Assembly (NCBI GenBank): GCA_938046585.1
Contig: CALIWR010000005.1
Span: 372,001-436,000 of the forward strand
Direction of reading: 5' to 3'
Origin: an uncultured Propionibacteriaceae bacterium
GTDB taxonomy: Bacteria > Actinomycetota > Actinomycetes > Propionibacteriales > Propionibacteriaceae
DNA: 64,000 nt
Below the pieces are notes generated by a model that saw nothing but the letters and a program-made list of their open reading frames with translations, was not told where the DNA came from and did not search any database. A program made the translations under genes and the position numbers. The first letter of the stretch is position 1; the number at the start of each line of letters is the position of its first letter. Below are positions 23,606 through 32,327 of this stretch, one piece after another.

Positions 23606-24283
23606 TCAGCCGCTCCACTGGTAGCTGTGTTCTGGTCGTCCGGTGCTCCCGTACCGCAGCGCCAGACTCACCGATCCCTCGGCCACCAGATCCGACAGGT
23701 AACGCTGCGCGGTGGCTCGGGAGATCCCAATCTCATCAGCGATCGCGATCGCAGTCAGCGAGGTGCCACGATCTCGCAGCACCCGGATGATGGCCTCAGC
23801 GGTCACTCGCGAACGTCCCTTAGGCAGCCGCCTGGTGACTGAGCGCGGACGGAGCTGACTCACCAGGGCGTCGATCTGGCACTGTTCAAGCGGCGCCTCC
23901 AACTGGAGCTCATCAAGAAAGGCCCGGTACCCGGTCACCCGTTCCAACAGCATCATCATCGGGAAAGGTTTGACAATATAACCGATCGCGCCGCGGACCA
24001 GCGCCCGACGGACAGTCTCGGCGGAGGTGGCAGCGGTCACCATCAACACCGCGGTCTCTGCGTACCCGATCAGAGACGATCCGCTGCCGTCTGGCAGGTA
24101 CTCGTCAGCAACCACCAGGTCAACTGGACGCGTGTCCAGGACCTGACGGGCCTGGGCCAAGGTAGTGGCTCTGCCCACCACGGCAATGCCCGCGACGCTA
24201 CTGAGGGCGTCCGCATGTATCGCCGCGACTCGGAAGTCGTCGTCCACGACCAGGACCCGCAGGAGCAACCTGCCGGCAACCAT
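23606..24283 (-). CDS. response regulator, CitB/DcuR/DpiA type
   Basis: A 225-residue regulator. The receiver domain spans residues 1-125, with the acid pair DDD at the start and the phosphorylated Asp in VVADEYLPDGSG. The C-terminal part carries a helix-turn-helix, with ISRATAQRYLSDL as the recognition region. This layout is typical of the CitB/DpiA family that activates citrate and C4-dicarboxylate genes. ATG 24283 overlaps the kinase stop by 1 nt (TGATG) and is preceded by GGAGG; a TTG one codon earlier is less likely. Together with the adjacent kinase and the divergent citrate genes, it is the probable activator of citM-citCDEF. Confidence 0.9.
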   Translation of the reverse strand: MVAGRLLLRVLVVDDDFRVAAIHADALSSVAGIAVVGRATTLAQARQVLDTRPVDLVVADEYLPDGSGSSLIGYAETAVLMVTAATSAETVRRALVRGAIGYIVKPFPMMMLLERVTGYRAFLDELQLEAPLEQCQIDALVSQLRPRSVTRRLPKGRSRVTAEAIIRVLRDRGTSLTAIAIADEIGISRATAQRYLSDLVAEGSVSLALRYGSTGRPEHSYQWSG

Positions 24284-25908
24284 CAATCAATCCCTCCTGC
24301 CATTTCGAGCGATGGACGGGCCATCACATCGCACAGCCGGGCCTGGAACGCAGCCCCATGATTCGGGCCGCTCGCCGCAGCAAGTTCAAGGTAGCCACCA
24401 TGACGCCGAGCCGTGACTCGGGCCAGCGACAGCCCGATCCCGTGCCGATCCTTGTCCCCCTGCTTGGTGGTCCAGCCGTCGCGAAACATCGCCTGCTGAG
24501 CATCCGGCGACACCCCGGGTCCGCTGTCAACAACATGGATAACGAGGTCGCTGCCATCGCAGAGCATCGACACCTCGACCCACGCTGGGCGTTCCCCGGT
24601 CATCGCTGCCCGGATGGCGTTGTCCAGGAGATTCCCGATCACGGTGACCGCGTCCAGGGGGCTGATCAGGCGTCCCTCCACCCAGGTGGTCTCGCTGATC
24701 CGCAGGTCAACCCCCCGCTCTGAGGCGACTGCCGTCTTCGCCACCAGCAGACCTTCGAGGTACGGGTCGCCGACGCCGTCGCTACCGGCGCCAGCGACCG
24801 TCAGGTCAGCCAGGTAATCCAGAGCCGCATCGAGATGCCCCAGGTGCAGCAGCCCGAGCAGGGTGTGGAGACGGTTGGTGTGCTCGTGGGCCTGTGCTCG
24901 CAAGGCGTCGGTCAGGGCCCGGGTGGCTTCCAGCTCTCGACCCAGACCATCAAGGTCGGTACGGTCGCTGAGTACCACGACCGTACCCAGATCCCGTCCG
25001 GCCTGCTCGACTTCGAGCCGGCGCGGCTGGAGGATCCGGTCCCCTACCACCATCAGCGAGCCGTCCGGCATCGCGGGTGAATGGTCGGTCAGCAGGCCCG
25101 CTACCGAGGCCGGCAGTCCCGACTGGTCGATACGGGCCCCGACCCGCAGCGGCACCCCTAACAGGAGTTCCACGGCCGGGTTGGCTATCCGCAGGCAGCC
25201 GGTCGAGTCAACCGCCAACACTCCCTCCTGGGCGCCGCCTAGCAAGGCTGCGTGCTCACGCAACAGATCAGCCATCTCGTCGGACTCCAAGTGGCGGGTG
25301 ATCCGGAGCAGCCGCCGAGAACCGAGAGCCACCACGACCAGGCTGATGACCAGCATGGCCCCAGTGATTCCGGTCAGCAGCAGGAGGAACTGCTGCTGCA
25401 AGGCCTCGACCTGGTTGATCTGGATCCCGACCGAGACCGAGCCGACGATTCGCCCCTGAGCATCGCGCAGTGGGACCTTGCCTCGGGCTGACGGTCCGAG
25501 GGTCCCCCGCTCCAGGAGGGCGATGTCGTGACCCACAAGCGGGGTCGTTGAGTCGGTGGCGACTTTGCGGCCCACCTCGGTGGGATTGGGGTGGCTGTAC
25601 CGGACACCTGAGGCATTGGTGACCACGACATACCGGGCCTCGGTACGGATCCTTACCTGCTCAGCCGCTGCCTGAACCGGACCGTCCGAGGCTGGGGTCG
25701 CCTGGGTTACCCACTGTGCAAAACGCGGATCGAGCGCCACTCCGCGGGCGATCGCCAAGGCGCGTTCCTCGTTCTGCCGCTCCATACCGTGACGCGAGGC
25801 CAGCGCCGAGGCGGCCATGGCGCTCAGAGCGGTCCCGGTCACCACAGCGAGAGCGACCAGGCAAACCTGGAACGTCCAGCGCAGATGCTTGCGTGAGTAC
25901 GGGGGCAT
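24283..25908 (-). CDS. sensor histidine kinase, CitA/DcuS/DpiB type
   Basis: A 541-residue membrane kinase. One membrane helix (about residues 13-35) precedes a periplasmic-type PDC sensor domain with SHPNPTEVG and GTLGPSARGKVPL, the pattern that binds citrate or dicarboxylates in CitA/DcuS. A second membrane helix (about 172-195), a PAS domain and the histidine box QAHEHTNRLHTLLG follow, then the ATP-binding NLLDNAIRA, DSGPGVSP and GIGLSLAR motifs. It is coupled to the response regulator and divergent from the citrate transporter, so it probably senses external citrate. Confidence 0.9.
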   Translation of the reverse strand: MPPYSRKHLRWTFQVCLVALAVVTGTALSAMAASALASRHGMERQNEERALAIARGVALDPRFAQWVTQATPASDGPVQAAAEQVRIRTEARYVVVTNASGVRYSHPNPTEVGRKVATDSTTPLVGHDIALLERGTLGPSARGKVPLRDAQGRIVGSVSVGIQINQVEALQQQFLLLLTGITGAMLVISLVVVALGSRRLLRITRHLESDEMADLLREHAALLGGAQEGVLAVDSTGCLRIANPAVELLLGVPLRVGARIDQSGLPASVAGLLTDHSPAMPDGSLMVVGDRILQPRRLEVEQAGRDLGTVVVLSDRTDLDGLGRELEATRALTDALRAQAHEHTNRLHTLLGLLHLGHLDAALDYLADLTVAGAGSDGVGDPYLEGLLVAKTAVASERGVDLRISETTWVEGRLISPLDAVTVIGNLLDNAIRAAMTGERPAWVEVSMLCDGSDLVIHVVDSGPGVSPDAQQAMFRDGWTTKQGDKDRHGIGLSLARVTARRHGGYLELAAASGPNHGAAFQARLCDVMARPSLEMAGGID

Positions 25909-25914
25909 GGCCAG

Positions 25915-25920
25915 ATCCTA
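25915..25920 (-). promoter_or_regulatory. -10 element, probable leaderless promoter of the kinase gene
   Basis: TAGGAT ends 6 nt before ATG 25908 on the minus strand, with no ribosome binding site. Confidence 0.35.
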
Positions 25921-25935
25921 GGCCGTACGAGCAGA

Positions 25936-25971
25936 ACGTGCAGAAGATGCGGCAAAGCGGCTTGTGCACGT
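25936..25971. promoter_or_regulatory. inverted repeat in the citrate divergent promoter
   Basis: ACGTGCA (25936-25942) and TGCACGT (25965-25971) are perfect 7-bp inverted arms, centres 29 nt apart, between the kinase gene and citM. They are candidate sites for the CitB-like regulator. Confidence 0.4.
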
Positions 25972-26049
25972 AGCGGCCACAAGACTTCCATCCCACGCGG
26001 CTCCAGTCATAACATCCCATTTGATCCCCTGATGAGAAGGAGAAACTAG

Positions 26050-27381
26050 ATGCTGGCCTTATGGGGTCTGTTGATCGTCGTCATCTTTATGACACTGATC
26101 ATGACCAAGAAAGCGACTCCCTTCACGGCGCTCATTGCCTCGCCCATCCTGATCGGGCTCGTCGCCGGGTTCGGCAAAGACATCGGCAAGTTCTCGCTGG
26201 AGGGCGTCAAGACGGTGGCCCCGACAGCAGTGATGCTGCTCTTCGCGATCTTGTACTTCGGGCTCATGATCACCGCTGGTCTGTTCGACCCCCTCGCCAA
26301 GTTCATCCTGCGAGTGGTACAGGGAGACCCGCTCAAGGTGCTGGTCGGGACGGCTGTCCTGTCTTGTGTGGTCTCGGTGGACGGGGACGGATCGACAACA
26401 ACGATGATCGTCTGCTCAGCGCTGATCCCCGTCTATAAGAAGTTGAACATGAAAATGATGGATCTCGCGGTGTTGATCATCATGGGCAACTCGATCATGA
26501 ATCTGCTCCCCTGGGGGGGGCCGACCGCACGGATCATCACTGCGCTCCACGTTGATGATGGCGAGTTGCTGCGTCGCATCCTCCCCGGCATGGGGATCGC
26601 TGTGCTCTGGGTGATCGTGGTCTCCTTCCTGCGAGGGCGGGCCGAGCGACAGCGGTTGGGGATCATCGAACTCAGTCGTGAGGAGATCGACGCGTTGAGC
26701 GTGGGCAACACCCTAGGCAACCCCGAGTCCGACACCATCAGCCTGAAGCGGCCCCGCCTGGTCATGGTCAACCTCATCCTCACCATCGTGGTCATGGTGC
26801 TCCTGATCTTCGGTGGCACCTGGCATGTTCCCAAGATCCACTCGTCCATCATCTTCGAGATTGCCTTCGCCCTCGCCATGCTGATCAACTACGCCAGGTT
26901 GGCCGACCAGCGCCAGATCATCGAGGAGCACGGCGCCAATGCGATGCACGTGATCACCATGGTGCTGGCGGCGGGCATCTTCATGGGCATCCTGAATGGC
27001 TCGAAAATGTCGGATGCGATGGGGCACTGGTTGGCTGACGTGGTGCCTGCGTCGATGGGTGGTCACTGGGGTCTGGTGACCGCATTGGCCTCGGTCCCGG
27101 GAACCTTCCTGCTGAGCAACGACGCCTTCTACCTCGGAGTGTTGCCGGTCCTGGCCCAGACCGGGGCGCAGTATGGCTTCACGCCAATGGACATCGCAGT
27201 CGCCTCCACCACTGGGCAGGCCTTCCACCTGCTGTCGCCCCTGGTCGGTTTCATCTACCTGCTGCTGCATCTGACCCGGGTCGACATGGGCGCCTGGCAG
27301 CGCCGATCCGCCCTGTGGAGCATCGGAACCTTCGTGATCTTCCTGATCTCGATCGCCACCCTCGGCGGCGTCCGATTGTGA
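26050..27381 (+). CDS. citM: CitMHS-family citrate transporter
   Basis: A 443-residue secondary transporter with about twelve membrane segments. The start MLALWGLLIVVIF, the VVSVDGDGSTTTMIV motif and NSIMNLLPWGGPTARI are characteristic of the CitMHS family, which imports metal-citrate complexes with protons. The start is supported by AGAAGGAGA upstream. It heads the citrate cluster, is divergent from the CitA/CitB-like genes, and lies 37 nt before citC, so all five genes are likely one transcript. It provides the substrate for citrate lyase. Confidence 0.93.
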   Translation: MLALWGLLIVVIFMTLIMTKKATPFTALIASPILIGLVAGFGKDIGKFSLEGVKTVAPTAVMLLFAILYFGLMITAGLFDPLAKFILRVVQGDPLKVLVGTAVLSCVVSVDGDGSTTTMIVCSALIPVYKKLNMKMMDLAVLIIMGNSIMNLLPWGGPTARIITALHVDDGELLRRILPGMGIAVLWVIVVSFLRGRAERQRLGIIELSREEIDALSVGNTLGNPESDTISLKRPRLVMVNLILTIVVMVLLIFGGTWHVPKIHSSIIFEIAFALAMLINYARLADQRQIIEEHGANAMHVITMVLAAGIFMGILNGSKMSDAMGHWLADVVPASMGGHWGLVTALASVPGTFLLSNDAFYLGVLPVLAQTGAQYGFTPMDIAVASTTGQAFHLLSPLVGFIYLLLHLTRVDMGAWQRRSALWSIGTFVIFLISIATLGGVRL

Positions 27382-27418
27382 CACGGCGGGAGTTATCCAG
27401 CCACTAGAGGATCAGACC

Positions 27419-28465
27419 ATGCAGGAACCGATCATCGAGGTACTGGAGCCAGCCCGGGACCCGGCCGCTCTGCGGCTGGTCACGGGCCTCCTCGCGGAGC
27501 GCGGGCTGGGCGTAGATGATGATGTTGAGTTCTTCGTGGTCGCCCGCCGGGCCGACGACCTAATCGGGTGCGTCGGCCTGGCCGGCAATGTCGTCAAATG
27601 CACGGCGGTGACCCCCACCGAAGCCGGCGCCGGGATCGGGGCCCGGCTGATGGCCGAGGTCCAATATCAGGCCCTGGAGCGCGGCCGTGCGCACCTGTTC
27701 GTCTATACCCAACCGTCGAATCGACGCACCTTCACCTCCTTGGGATATCGCCCAATCGCAGAGGTGCCGGGCATCGTAACCCTGCTCGAGAACACCCCCT
27801 TCGGACTGTCGGGCTATTGCGAACGGCTGCGCCGCGAAAATAATCCGGTTCCAGGCCGGATCGGGGCAGTGGTGATGCATGCTAACCCGTTCACCCTCGG
27901 CCACGAGCACCTGATCCGGACCGCAGCCCGCGACTGTGATCGGCTCCATGTCTGGGTGGTGGCCGAGGAGGGGGCCGAGTTTTCGGCCGCTGACCGGTTG
28001 CATCTGGTTCAGGACGGATGCGCGGCGCTGCCCGAGGCATCTCGGATCCAGGTCCATCCCGGCTCGGTCTACATGGTGAGCCGGGCCACCTTCCCGGAGT
28101 ATTTTCTGCGCGACGATTCACTGGTCGAGCGTGGGGTGGCCGGTCTGGATTTACAACTATTCCGGCGTCATATCGGCCCGGCGCTTGGCATTACCGACCG
28201 GTACGTGGGAACCGAGCCGCTCTCCCCCGTGACCGATCAGTACAACCAGGCAATGCGGCATTGGCTCCAGCAAGAACCCATGGACCAGCCACCGATCACC
28301 GTCCATGAGATTCCTCGGTTGGAGCTCGGCGGCGAGGTGGTCTCCGCAAGCCGTGTCCGAATGTTGCTGCACGACGGCCGGCTAGACACGGTGGCCGACC
28401 TGGTCCCCCCGACCACGCTGGCATACCTATGCCGGCGACCCACAACCAACGAGGGAGCGAGATGA
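27419..28465 (+). CDS. citC: [citrate (pro-3S)-lyase] ligase
   Basis: A 348-residue CitC that acetylates the prosthetic group of citrate lyase acyl carrier protein, activating the enzyme. An N-terminal GNAT-like domain (residues 1-115, with GAGIGARLMAEV) precedes the nucleotidylyltransferase domain, which has HANPFTLGHEHLI, the variant of the HxGH motif used by CitC. Later SASRVR binds nucleotide. The length matches the family. The stop overlaps the start of citD by 4 nt. Confidence 0.93.
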   Translation: MQEPIIEVLEPARDPAALRLVTGLLAERGLGVDDDVEFFVVARRADDLIGCVGLAGNVVKCTAVTPTEAGAGIGARLMAEVQYQALERGRAHLFVYTQPSNRRTFTSLGYRPIAEVPGIVTLLENTPFGLSGYCERLRRENNPVPGRIGAVVMHANPFTLGHEHLIRTAARDCDRLHVWVVAEEGAEFSAADRLHLVQDGCAALPEASRIQVHPGSVYMVSRATFPEYFLRDDSLVERGVAGLDLQLFRRHIGPALGITDRYVGTEPLSPVTDQYNQAMRHWLQQEPMDQPPITVHEIPRLELGGEVVSASRVRMLLHDGRLDTVADLVPPTTLAYLCRRPTTNEGAR

Positions 28466-28746
28466 GGATCGTGAAAGAAGCGGTCGCTGGCACCTTAGAG
28501 TCAAGCGACCTGTTCGTCCGGGTCAGCCCGGGTGACCGGCTGGATATCAACATTGCCAGCACGGTGATCGGCCAGTATGGCGACCAGATCGAGGCCGTGG
28601 TCCGCGAAACCCTGGAACAGATGGGGGTCACCGAGGCCTCAGTCGCCGTTGAGGACAAGGGGGCCTTGGACTTCGCGATCCGGGCCCGGATTCAAGCAGC
28701 CGTCCTACGAGCCGCCCAAACAGCACCGGATTGGAGTGTCCTATGA
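28462..28746 (+). CDS. citD: citrate lyase acyl carrier protein (gamma subunit)
   Basis: A 94-residue protein that carries the phosphoribosyl-dephospho-CoA group of citrate lyase. GTLESSDLFVR contains the expected attachment serine (Ser14, the position used in E. coli CitD), and KGALDFAIRARIQAAVLRA matches the family end. ATG 28462 overlaps the citC stop; an upstream in-frame ATG inside citC is rejected. The stop overlaps the citE start (ATGA). Confidence 0.93.
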   Translation: MRIVKEAVAGTLESSDLFVRVSPGDRLDINIASTVIGQYGDQIEAVVRETLEQMGVTEASVAVEDKGALDFAIRARIQAAVLRAAQTAPDWSVL

Positions 28747-29648
28747 GCACCAGCCTGCTGGCAGCAGAGGTCGAGCGCCCGGCTCGCTCAATGCTGTTCG
28801 TCCCCGGGTCGAATGCGGCCTGGTTGTCTACCGTGCACGTCTATGGCGCGGACACGGTGATGTTCGATCTGGAAGACAGCGTGGCGCTGCGGGAGAAAGA
28901 TTCAGCCCGGTTGCTGGTCCGGCAGGCGCTGATGTCGCCGATTTGGTCCGGCCAGACGGTGGCGGTACGGGTGAACGCTATCGACACGCCTTTCTTCCGC
29001 GACGATCTGGAGGCGATTGTGCCAGCCGGAGTCGGGATCGTCCGGCTGCCGATGGTACGTGATGCTGAGATGATCCGCGAGCTGGACCGGCAGATCACCG
29101 AGATCGAGCAGCGGTGCGGACGAGAACCTGGTTCCACCAAATGCATGGCGGCGGTGGAATCGGCCTCCGGGGTGGTGAATGCGGTCGAGATCGCGAAAGC
29201 CAGCCCCCGGATGGTGGCTATCGCGCTGGCTGCATACGACTACGTGATGGACATGCGTACCGCTCGCGGCAAGGACGAGTCCGAATTGTTCTACGCCCGC
29301 TGCGCGGTGCTGCACGCTGCTCGGGTCGCGGGTCTGCGGTGCTACGACGTGGTCTACACCGATGTTAACGACGACGAAGGTTTCCTGCGCGAGGTGGCGA
29401 TCATCAAGCGGCTGGGTTTCGACGGCAAGTCTTTGGTGAACCCTCGTCAGATCGAACCGCTTCACAACGCCTACGCCCCCACCGAGCAGGAAGTCGTGTG
29501 GGCCCGGCGGGTGGTAGGAGCCGCCAAGCGGGCCGATGATGAGGGAATGGGTGTGGTCTCGCTGGACGGCAAGATGATTGATGCCCCGATCGTGGCCAGC
29601 GCCCAGCGGGTCCTTCGACTGGCGGAGGTGTCCGGTGTCCAGTACTGA
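28743..29648 (+). CDS. citE: citrate lyase beta subunit (citryl-ACP lyase)
   Basis: A 301-residue TIM-barrel protein of the CitE/HpcH family. It begins ERPARSMLFVPGSN, has the FDLEDSV motif, the metal-binding E and D residues in AAVESASGVVN and LAAYDYVMDM, and FDGKSLVNPRQIEPLH near the end. It splits citryl-ACP to oxaloacetate and acetyl-ACP. ATG 28743 overlaps citD; an in-frame upstream ATG gives a four-residue extension inside citD. It overlaps the citF start by 14 nt. Confidence 0.94.
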   Translation: MSTSLLAAEVERPARSMLFVPGSNAAWLSTVHVYGADTVMFDLEDSVALREKDSARLLVRQALMSPIWSGQTVAVRVNAIDTPFFRDDLEAIVPAGVGIVRLPMVRDAEMIRELDRQITEIEQRCGREPGSTKCMAAVESASGVVNAVEIAKASPRMVAIALAAYDYVMDMRTARGKDESELFYARCAVLHAARVAGLRCYDVVYTDVNDDEGFLREVAIIKRLGFDGKSLVNPRQIEPLHNAYAPTEQEVVWARRVVGAAKRADDEGMGVVSLDGKMIDAPIVASAQRVLRLAEVSGVQY

Positions 29649-31173
29649 GCAGAACCTGACGATGACTCGTCTCCCGGCTGATCATGAGGCTCTGGCCGGG
29701 TTGACCCCATACCAGGGATGGGCCGCTCGTACCCCCTACCTGGTCGACTCTGCGGCGAAGCGCGGGCGCAAGTTGGTGGGGTCGATCAAGGAGGCCGCGC
29801 TGCGGTGCGGGCTCGCTGACGGTGACACGATCAGTTTTCACCACCATTTCCGCGAGGGCGACAAGGTGATCCTCCAAGTGGTGGAGCAGTTGGCGGCGTT
29901 GGGTCGCCGTGATCTGACCCTGGCCTCGTCGTCACTGAACAACTGTCATGCCGGACTGGTGAGCTATATCGAGCGCGGGGTAATCTCGCGGATCTATACC
30001 TCCGGGATGCGCGGTGACCTGGCCCGGCGGATCTCCGCCGGCGGGCTGCTCCCCCACCCGGTCCAGATCCACACTCACGGCGGCCGAGCAGCACTCATGC
30101 AGACCGGGGAATTGCGCCCGACGATGTCTTTCATCGGGGTCTCGGCCTGCGACGAGTACGGCAATGCGAACGGTACCTCGGGACGTTCCCAGTGCGGCGC
30201 CCTGGGCTACCCGATGGTGGACGCTGGTTATGCCGAGCATGTGGTGCTGGTGACTGAGCAGATCGTCCCCTACCCTAATCATCACGCCAGTATCCGCCAG
30301 GATCAGGTGGATCTGATCGTCCAGGTCGATGAGGTCGGTGACCCGTCTCGGATTAATGTCGGCGCAGTTCGTAATACCCGCAATCCACGCGACCTGCTGA
30401 TCGCCCGCCATGCCGCCTCGGTGATGGAGCATGGCGGCTATTTCACTGACGGCTTCTCGATGCAGACCGGTTCGGGTGGGGCGTCGATCGCCACCACCCG
30501 TTACCTGGCCGAACGGATGCGCCGCGCGAACATCTCCGCGCGCTGGGTGCTCGGCGGTATCACCGCCGCGCAGGCTGAGCTGCTCGAGCAGGGGCTGGTG
30601 GAACAGCTTCTCGACGTCCAATCGTTCGACTCGGTGGCCGCGGCTTCGTTGGCCTCGTCAACCCGCCACCACGAGATTTCCGCAGCCGAGTACGCCTCAC
30701 CGCTGGCCAAAGCGGCCTGTGTCGACCAGTTGGACATGGTGGTGCTGTCGGCCTTGGAGATCGACCACGATTTCAACGTCAATGTCCTCACCGGCTCGGA
30801 TGGGCTGATGATGGGTGCTTCCGGGGGCCACAGTGACGCCGCGGCTGGGGCGAAGCTGGTGATCGTGGTGGCGCCGCTGATCCGTTCCCGGATCCCGACC
30901 GTGGTTGAGCGGGTGTCTACGCTGGTGACCCCGGGCGAAACGGTGGATGTGCTGGTGACCGACTACGGGATCGCGGTCAACCCACGCCGCCCCGACATCT
31001 CGGCTCGGCTCGCTGACGCCCGGTTGCCACTGTTCGGGATCGATGAGCTGTACCAGAAAGCGATCCGGATCAGCGGCGTACCGCGGCCCATCGAGCACAC
31101 CGACGAGATCGTCGGTATTGTTCGCTACCGCGACGGGTCGGTGATCGACACCGTCTGCAGCGTCGCTCGGTGA
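29635..31173 (+). CDS. citF: citrate lyase alpha subunit (citrate:acetyl-ACP transferase)
   Basis: A 512-residue CitF, which swaps acetyl for citrate on the acyl carrier protein. Motifs include SFHHHFREGD, SSSLNNCHAGL, TSGMRGDLAR, THGGRAALMQ and a C-terminal GIAVNPRRPD, as in the family. GTG 29635 is chosen for the GGAGG 6 nt upstream; it overlaps citE, which suggests coupling. It is the last cit gene of the cluster. No citG or citX (prosthetic group synthesis and transfer) or oxaloacetate decarboxylase follows. Confidence 0.93.
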   Translation: MSSTEQNLTMTRLPADHEALAGLTPYQGWAARTPYLVDSAAKRGRKLVGSIKEAALRCGLADGDTISFHHHFREGDKVILQVVEQLAALGRRDLTLASSSLNNCHAGLVSYIERGVISRIYTSGMRGDLARRISAGGLLPHPVQIHTHGGRAALMQTGELRPTMSFIGVSACDEYGNANGTSGRSQCGALGYPMVDAGYAEHVVLVTEQIVPYPNHHASIRQDQVDLIVQVDEVGDPSRINVGAVRNTRNPRDLLIARHAASVMEHGGYFTDGFSMQTGSGGASIATTRYLAERMRRANISARWVLGGITAAQAELLEQGLVEQLLDVQSFDSVAAASLASSTRHHEISAAEYASPLAKAACVDQLDMVVLSALEIDHDFNVNVLTGSDGLMMGASGGHSDAAAGAKLVIVVAPLIRSRIPTVVERVSTLVTPGETVDVLVTDYGIAVNPRRPDISARLADARLPLFGIDELYQKAIRISGVPRPIEHTDEIVGIVRYRDGSVIDTVCSVAR

Positions 31174-31457
31174 CCTGACAGGTCCGGGGCGGGTTGCGGT
31201 ACCAGCGTGCCGGGACCTCCCGGACCTGCTCTCGGCTCCCACGCCGGGTCAGTGGCTGGCTGGTCTGGCCCGGCGTGGGTCACCTGCCGGTGCGGTTGGC
31301 TGCGGACGGGCAGCCGGGTCCCGTACGGATTGAGACGTCTCCACCGCCTCCGTGCGTGCCCCGGGGCAGGTCAGTGCCGACCAGCTCAGCGAAGCGTCGC
31401 AGGCAGTTCGTCCCCGCTTCGTGTTCCAGCGCTGCCTTATCTCCCGGGGCGACTGGC
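31174..31457. other. stretch after citF without a supported gene
   Basis: No intact gene is seen. A plus-strand reading PDLLSAPTPGQWLAGLARRG that would have to change frame near 31275 (to HLPVRLAADGQPGPVRIE) looks more gene-like than chance and might be a decayed coding sequence, but the family is not recognised. The end of the lipoprotein gene lies at 31458 on the other strand. Confidence 0.3.
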
Positions 31458-32327
31458 TTACGGGCCTGAGAGCTCCCCGGTGAGGGTGTACCGGCGCGTC
31501 TGGTTGCCCTGCTTGGCATGCCAGCAGGGGTCCTTCGGGTTGACGAGGCTCAGGGTCCACCCGCTCTGCGGGCGGCCCTCGGCCACCCAGATCTTCTCGA
31601 TCGCTTCCGGGGCCAGAGCCGCGACCGGGAAGCCGTCGGTGGGCACACTGTCGCAGCCGATAGCCAGGGCCCCCTGGGCACGGGTCACAGCGAGTGAGCA
31701 GTCCGTCCCCTCCGTCCGCGGACGGGGCGGGCTGCTGACCCGGAACCGGGTCGAGACCTCGTCCGACCGAAGGGCGATGGTGACATCCGTCACCTGCTCG
31801 GCGCCCACCAGCGCAGCGTCGTCGCGGACCTGCCGGGCGGCTGCCGGCAGGTCACCGGCGGGCGTTCTCTCCACGGGAGTCCCGTCGAGGCGGCTGGTGG
31901 GCTCGCCGTCGACCTTGCAGCGGACGGTCTCGAGGACGTGCCCGTCGAGCATGAACAGCTGACCGCGCTCATCCTCGCAGTGAGGCAGCGCAGCCATCCG
32001 CTGCTCCAGCCCGACTAGGTCGAGCCTGGCCACTGGAACACCATCGCGCAGCGGGGCCGGGACCGGGTCAGAGGTGGTCTGTACGCTCTGGTGGGAAGGG
32101 CTCCGGTAGAACCCAACCGCGCTGCCGTCGGGCTTGAGGAAAGCCACGCGGACCCCGAGCGGTCGTCCCTGCTCGTGCTCGACAACGAGCGATGCGACGA
32201 CATCGGTGCCGGCCTGGTCAGCGAGCTGCGCCACCAGGCTCGGCAGCGACCCGTCTGACTGCCCGCAGGCGCCGAGAGTGGCAGCCCCGACGACGCCCAC
32301 CAGCAGCAGCCGACCGAGTCGCGTCAC
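31458..32327 (-). CDS. predicted lipoprotein, unknown function
   Basis: A 289-residue exported protein. The signal peptide ends LGAC, a lipobox with Cys anchoring. The mature part is Asp/Val/Arg-rich and has several cysteines (CEDERGQ, CKVDGEP, DCSLAV, GCDSVP, PCWHAK), suggesting disulfides. GTG 32327 overlaps the upstream stop by 4 nt (GTGA); an ATG at 32339 is the alternative. It is the last gene of a four-gene operon with WXG100-like proteins, so it may be an accessory of the same system. Family not recognised. Confidence 0.75.
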   Translation of the reverse strand: MTRLGRLLLVGVVGAATLGACGQSDGSLPSLVAQLADQAGTDVVASLVVEHEQGRPLGVRVAFLKPDGSAVGFYRSPSHQSVQTTSDPVPAPLRDGVPVARLDLVGLEQRMAALPHCEDERGQLFMLDGHVLETVRCKVDGEPTSRLDGTPVERTPAGDLPAAARQVRDDAALVGAEQVTDVTIALRSDEVSTRFRVSSPPRPRTEGTDCSLAVTRAQGALAIGCDSVPTDGFPVAALAPEAIEKIWVAEGRPQSGWTLSLVNPKDPCWHAKQGNQTRRYTLTGELSGP

